Below are positions 60,606 to 64,000 of a stretch of DNA of 64,000 nucleotides, piece after piece. A program made the translations under genes and the position numbers. Below the pieces are notes generated by a model. The model made no database searches, was not told where the DNA came from, and saw only the letters and a list, made by a program, of their open reading frames with translations. Numbering within the stretch: position 1 is the first letter of the stretch; each line of letters opens with the position of its first letter. Source of the stretch: Phyto melanocephala (lineage: Eukaryota; Arthropoda; Insecta; Diptera; Rhinophoridae); contig OW799234.1 of the NCBI GenBank assembly GCA_941918925.1, forward strand, positions 84,580,497 to 84,644,496. Direction: 5' to 3'.

Positions 60606-62080
60606 ATACCCTTCACACAGTGAAAAAGGGTATACATATATAGGTTTGTCATTCCGTGTGAAATTTCTACAATTTTCATTTCCGATCCCATAAAGTATAT
60701 ATTTTCTAAAGGCTTATGAATAGGGGAGTCGATTAAGCCCTGTCAGTCTGTCCGTCTGACCGTCTGTACGTGTGTATGTTGAAATCAACTTTTTGAAGCC
60801 CCCCGACATAGGTTGGACCCGGGTAAGGTATTAAAATATCAGAAATATTCGGGAGTAGATCGGTATTGAAAATCAGAAACATCGGTACATAAACAACTGA
60901 GGTATGAGCAAAAACCCACGACCACCTCGATTTTTTTTTTCACAAAAACAACATTACAACAACAAAGATTACATACAAACGTGTATACTGGATAGGGAAA
61001 ACGTGGCATCGAATCCCAGCTGAGCCAAAAAAAAAATTTTTTAATTTTTTTTTTCATTTTTTTAAATTTTTTTTTTTTATTTAATATATTATTTATATTT
61101 TTATTATTATTTATTTTTTAATTTTTTTTTTTTATATTTTTTTATATTTTTTTTGTTTTATATATATTATATGTATAATAAGTTTTTTTTTTAATTTTTT
61201 TTTATATTTTTTTTTTTATTTTTTTTTTTTTTTGTTTTTTTTTTAACATACATACGTGAATTTATAATTTTACAATGGGATGTTTTTATATATCGCACTT
61301 GATCAACAAGAGGGTATTAACTCAAAATTTTTAAAATATCACTTTTTTCAAGAAATCAGCAAACAACATCAATATCTATCTACTGTAAAAATTTCAACGT
61401 ATTCCGTTTACTCTTTCATCTCGAAAACCACTTTTGAGACCATATTCATGATAAGGTAGTGATTACCTTTATTTTAACAAAAAGGTATTATTTCGAGTTG
61501 ATACAAAAGTTGAAATAGGTAAGAATCGTATATTTTCATAAAAAAGGTATTATTTTGATTTGAGCCTTTATTTATGTTAAAAATAATCAAACTGTTTTAT
61601 TTATATTTGGTTGTATTTTGAGTTGATACTATTTTTTTGATAAAATTTTTTTATTCTATAACTTTAATTCGAAATGTGACTCTTTTTATGAAAAAATTGT
61701 TGAAATTTTTTTTGAGTTGTGACCCTTTTCATGAAAAAATGGTGTTAACTCAAAAAATAGATTTTTTTACAATGATTAGTAAAATTTAAAACAAAAACAA
61801 TGTACATATATATATTTTCAAATGGAATTTGCTTCCTATGGTATATTTGAATTTTTAAATTCTGTTAAAATGTGGCCACAAACAGTTTTTTGACTCTACT
61901 GAAAATTCAAAAATTTTGAGTTAATACCCTCTTGTTGATCAAGTGCGATATGTATGTTTTTATATGAATGTACGTATTTCATATGGGATGAATGGTGACA
62001 CAAACTACTGTTATTACATGACTACACGTTGTGAAGGGTATATAAGATTCGGCACGGCTGCATATAGCGCTCTTGTTATT
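60606..62080 (-). mobile_element. mini-me-like element split by a MITE
   Basis: The left part (60606-61290) runs from TATACCCTTCACACAGTGAA through the core AGGGGAGTCGATTAAGCCC and GTCAGTCTGTCCGTCTGACC to the T-rich region and TAACATACATACGTGAATTT. It resumes at 61951 with TGTATGTTTTTATATGAATG and ends GAAGGGTATATAAGATTCGG plus CACGGCTGCATATAGCGCTC. The 660-bp MITE sits between. Confidence 0.75.
61291..61950. mobile_element. 660-bp MITE with 42-bp perfect terminal inverted repeats
   Basis: The left arm begins TATCGCACTTGATCAACAAG and continues GAGGGTATTAACTCAAAATT; the right arm ending at 61950 is an exact complement over about 42 bp. TA at the outermost position fits a TA target duplication (Tc1/mariner-type). 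The interior repeats AAGGTATTATTTCGAGTTGA-type and GACCCTTTTCATGAAAAAAT-type words, and has no ORF. Confidence 0.85.
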
Positions 62081-62211
62081 GCTTAAATCATAATTTCACA
62101 GTCCTCATCTTATATTTAAATTCTGAAATGAAATTCTACTTATACAACCGTAAAATTCTAGACGATTCTGCAACAATTGTGGTACTCACCACCGATACAG
62201 TTTTCTTTGTG

Positions 62212-62562
62212 TACCCAGTAAAAAAAATTTGCATTAATTCCACGTGAATAACAATTTTCATGACTTCTTAATCCAAAATAGTTTGTCATAAATGATGTAC
62301 TTCATAATAACGATAAATTAATGTAAAATATCTTAAACAATTCATATAAACAATCTAAATTGACTCATGAAAGAATGGATCCCTTTTCTCCTAATTTGGA
62401 AGCATTCCATGCACTTTAGAATTGAGTGAAGTTTATTAATATATTGATATAAACGTGTGATGTCCAGTGCTACGTTAAATGTTTCACCTTAATTGAACCA
62501 CTTCATCATGCGTTGTACCCATGCTTTCATCGCTTCTTTAGCATGTCTTTTTTTGCTGGGTA
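62212..62562. mobile_element. Candidate 351-bp MITE with TACCCAG ends
   Basis: The left end TACCCAGTAAAAAAAATTTG and right end TTTTTTTGCTGGGTA are inverted. The interior repeats ACTTCAT-type words. A CACCCAGCAAAAAAAAATGG word at 10692 may be another end of the same family. No clear target duplication. Confidence 0.4.
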
Positions 62563-64000
62563 GCTAAACAGAGATATAGGCAATTCTTTTTACTTTTTAG
62601 TTGATGGTAATTTTTTATAAATTTTTTTTTTTTGTTGGATTGAAATGTTTTGTAAATCACACGTTATATATTTTTTTTTTGTGTAAATAAAAATTTATCA
62701 AAAAGTTTATCAAATTAAAAAAAAAACTTAAGTTGTCCTCACTTAGTTGACACCTCAGGTAAAAAGTGTTTTTCTACCGATGGTCTGCTTTCTTTGCTAC
62801 CAACTCTACTCCAAAAAGAATCAACAAAGACAACAAGTTTTTTTTTTAATTCTTCTGCTGCTGTTACCACAGTTGGCAGCTAAAAGCAGGCCGTGCCTGC
62901 CGCATTCACTCATGCGCAGATCTATACGAGTGGTTTGCTTTTGATGTTGTATTTTTTCTCACCTTATTGTGAGCCATAACTTAAACTGATTTGTGATTTT
63001 AAAAATGTTTGAGTTAAATTGTGTCTGCTTGAGCGATTTTCTGTAGCCAGAAACAAATAAAGTTCAATTGAATTAAAATAAAACTACGAGCTTAACACTG
63101 AATTGTAAATTTTTTCCTTTAAAAACGGTTCACGAACAATTCAGAGATTTGTAGGTTAAATATTCATTGCACTTGACTCCAACTTTCGTGGTGTTAAAAG
63201 AGAAAAATATATGAAATATTCAAGCCTCTTGAAAATAAGTTTTGATTGTACTCAATAAAAGTTAAACTTTTTTTTTAATTCAGCGGTTTTTAGCAGAAGA
63301 AAAGTTGTCAATCGAGACTTTCGGCTTTTGCTTATTCAGTTTGCATTGAATTTTTGCATTCTTTGTTCATGTGCGTGTGTGTGTGTTCTTTTTTATTTTC
63401 ACAATTTTGTTGAATGTTGAGGTTGACATACCGTGATTTTTGTAACCAAATTTTTATAAATCCGGTTGCCTTTGGTTTTTATCTGTTTAGCAGTGTCTTT
63501 GAAAAATTTATCTTTCTTTTTTCCATTTCACAAATTGTTTTTGTAGTTTATTTCTTTGGTTGCTTGTATTTAAATTTTATTAACGATTGATTTCGTTTGC
63601 GGCATGAAGAGCTGATCCAAAGGAGGTTGAGATGATGACATTCGTTGCTAAATTTACCAAGATTTACATGGGCAACCTTGAACCTTTTTTCTTCATTTCT
63701 TTGGCATTTTTTTAATCGCACAGAAGAACAAACTACAACAGCAACAATGAATGACTTATGCAAAAAGAAATAAAAATGTTGTAAGAAATTGTTTACAACA
63801 GGTGGAAATGTCGTGATTGCCAATAAAATTTAAATAAATTTAAATGAAATGCTGTAATTTAGATTTTAAACGTTGGTGAGAGTATTTCACATGCTGCAGT
63901 TAGTATTTATTTATTTATTTATTTTTTTAATAATTTAAATGAAAACGTTTCTTTTGGTAAATGTTTTCCAAAAAACTCAAAATCAAGCAAAACCTTAACA
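62563..64000. other. Unassigned DNA at the window edge
   Basis: No supported gene. The frame at 62747-62944 and the minus-strand frame at 63548-63823 show no domain. The region is slightly less repetitive than the rest and could be upstream or intronic DNA of a gene outside the window. Confidence 0.35.

Overview
The window looks like intergenic DNA from a dipteran genome, most likely a higher fly. It is very AT-rich, full of CATA/TATG runs, and contains no recognisable single-copy host gene. Many copies of a repeat resemble the dipteran mini-me family: a conserved core lying between a TA-rich tract and a GTCY-type tract. Nearly everything that can be identified is mobile DNA or satellite-like repeat. 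The species cannot be named from the sequence.

Layout. 1-11.8 kb is AT-rich spacer carrying mini-me-like elements (1.29, 5.5-8.1 and 9.9-10.6 kb), two decayed Tc1/mariner-type transposase genes (1.77-2.59 and 9.36-9.88 kb), a 92-bp near-perfect palindrome (3.36 kb) and a 1.4-kb inverted-repeat element (5.9-7.3 kb). 11.8-39.2 kb is one nested higher-order tandem array. It has 17 monomers of four types (A, B, C, D) plus three complete and four truncated mini-me-like elements, in the order X-A-B-C / X-A-B-C-D-B-C / X-A-B-C-D-B-C-D-D. Two successive blocks are offset by exactly 9,382 bp. Every monomer carries a minus-strand pseudo-tRNA with A box, B box and a T-run. 39.2-49.8 kb holds several small inverted-repeat elements, tandemly duplicated mini-me copies, a pogo/Tigger remnant (45.25-46.05 kb), a mariner fragment and a broken LINE 3' end (RNase H). 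54.8-62.6 kb holds a decayed transposase-like element, an unidentified dispersed repeat, a LINE reverse-transcriptase pseudogene, and a mini-me copy split by a 660-bp MITE with 42-bp identical termini.

The main discovery is an apparently complete Transib transposon at 49,810-52,988. Transib is the superfamily related to RAG1, the V(D)J recombinase. The element has 12-bp termini starting with the exact recombination-signal heptamer CACAGTG, a perfect 5-bp GC-rich target duplication (CGCCG) and one undisrupted transposase gene. The predicted protein keeps counterparts of all three RAG1 catalytic acids (D272, D379, E588) and all four zinc ligands (C395, C398, H562, H567), at RAG1-like spacing. 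A 71-bp intron sits eight codons before the catalytic glutamate, so unspliced mRNA would encode a protein lacking it. The left end also has a nonamer-like ACAAAAAAT after a 22-bp spacer.

The parts do not form a pathway. The window is a transposon graveyard around one young, possibly functional Transib copy and one young satellite-like array assembled from mini-me pieces.
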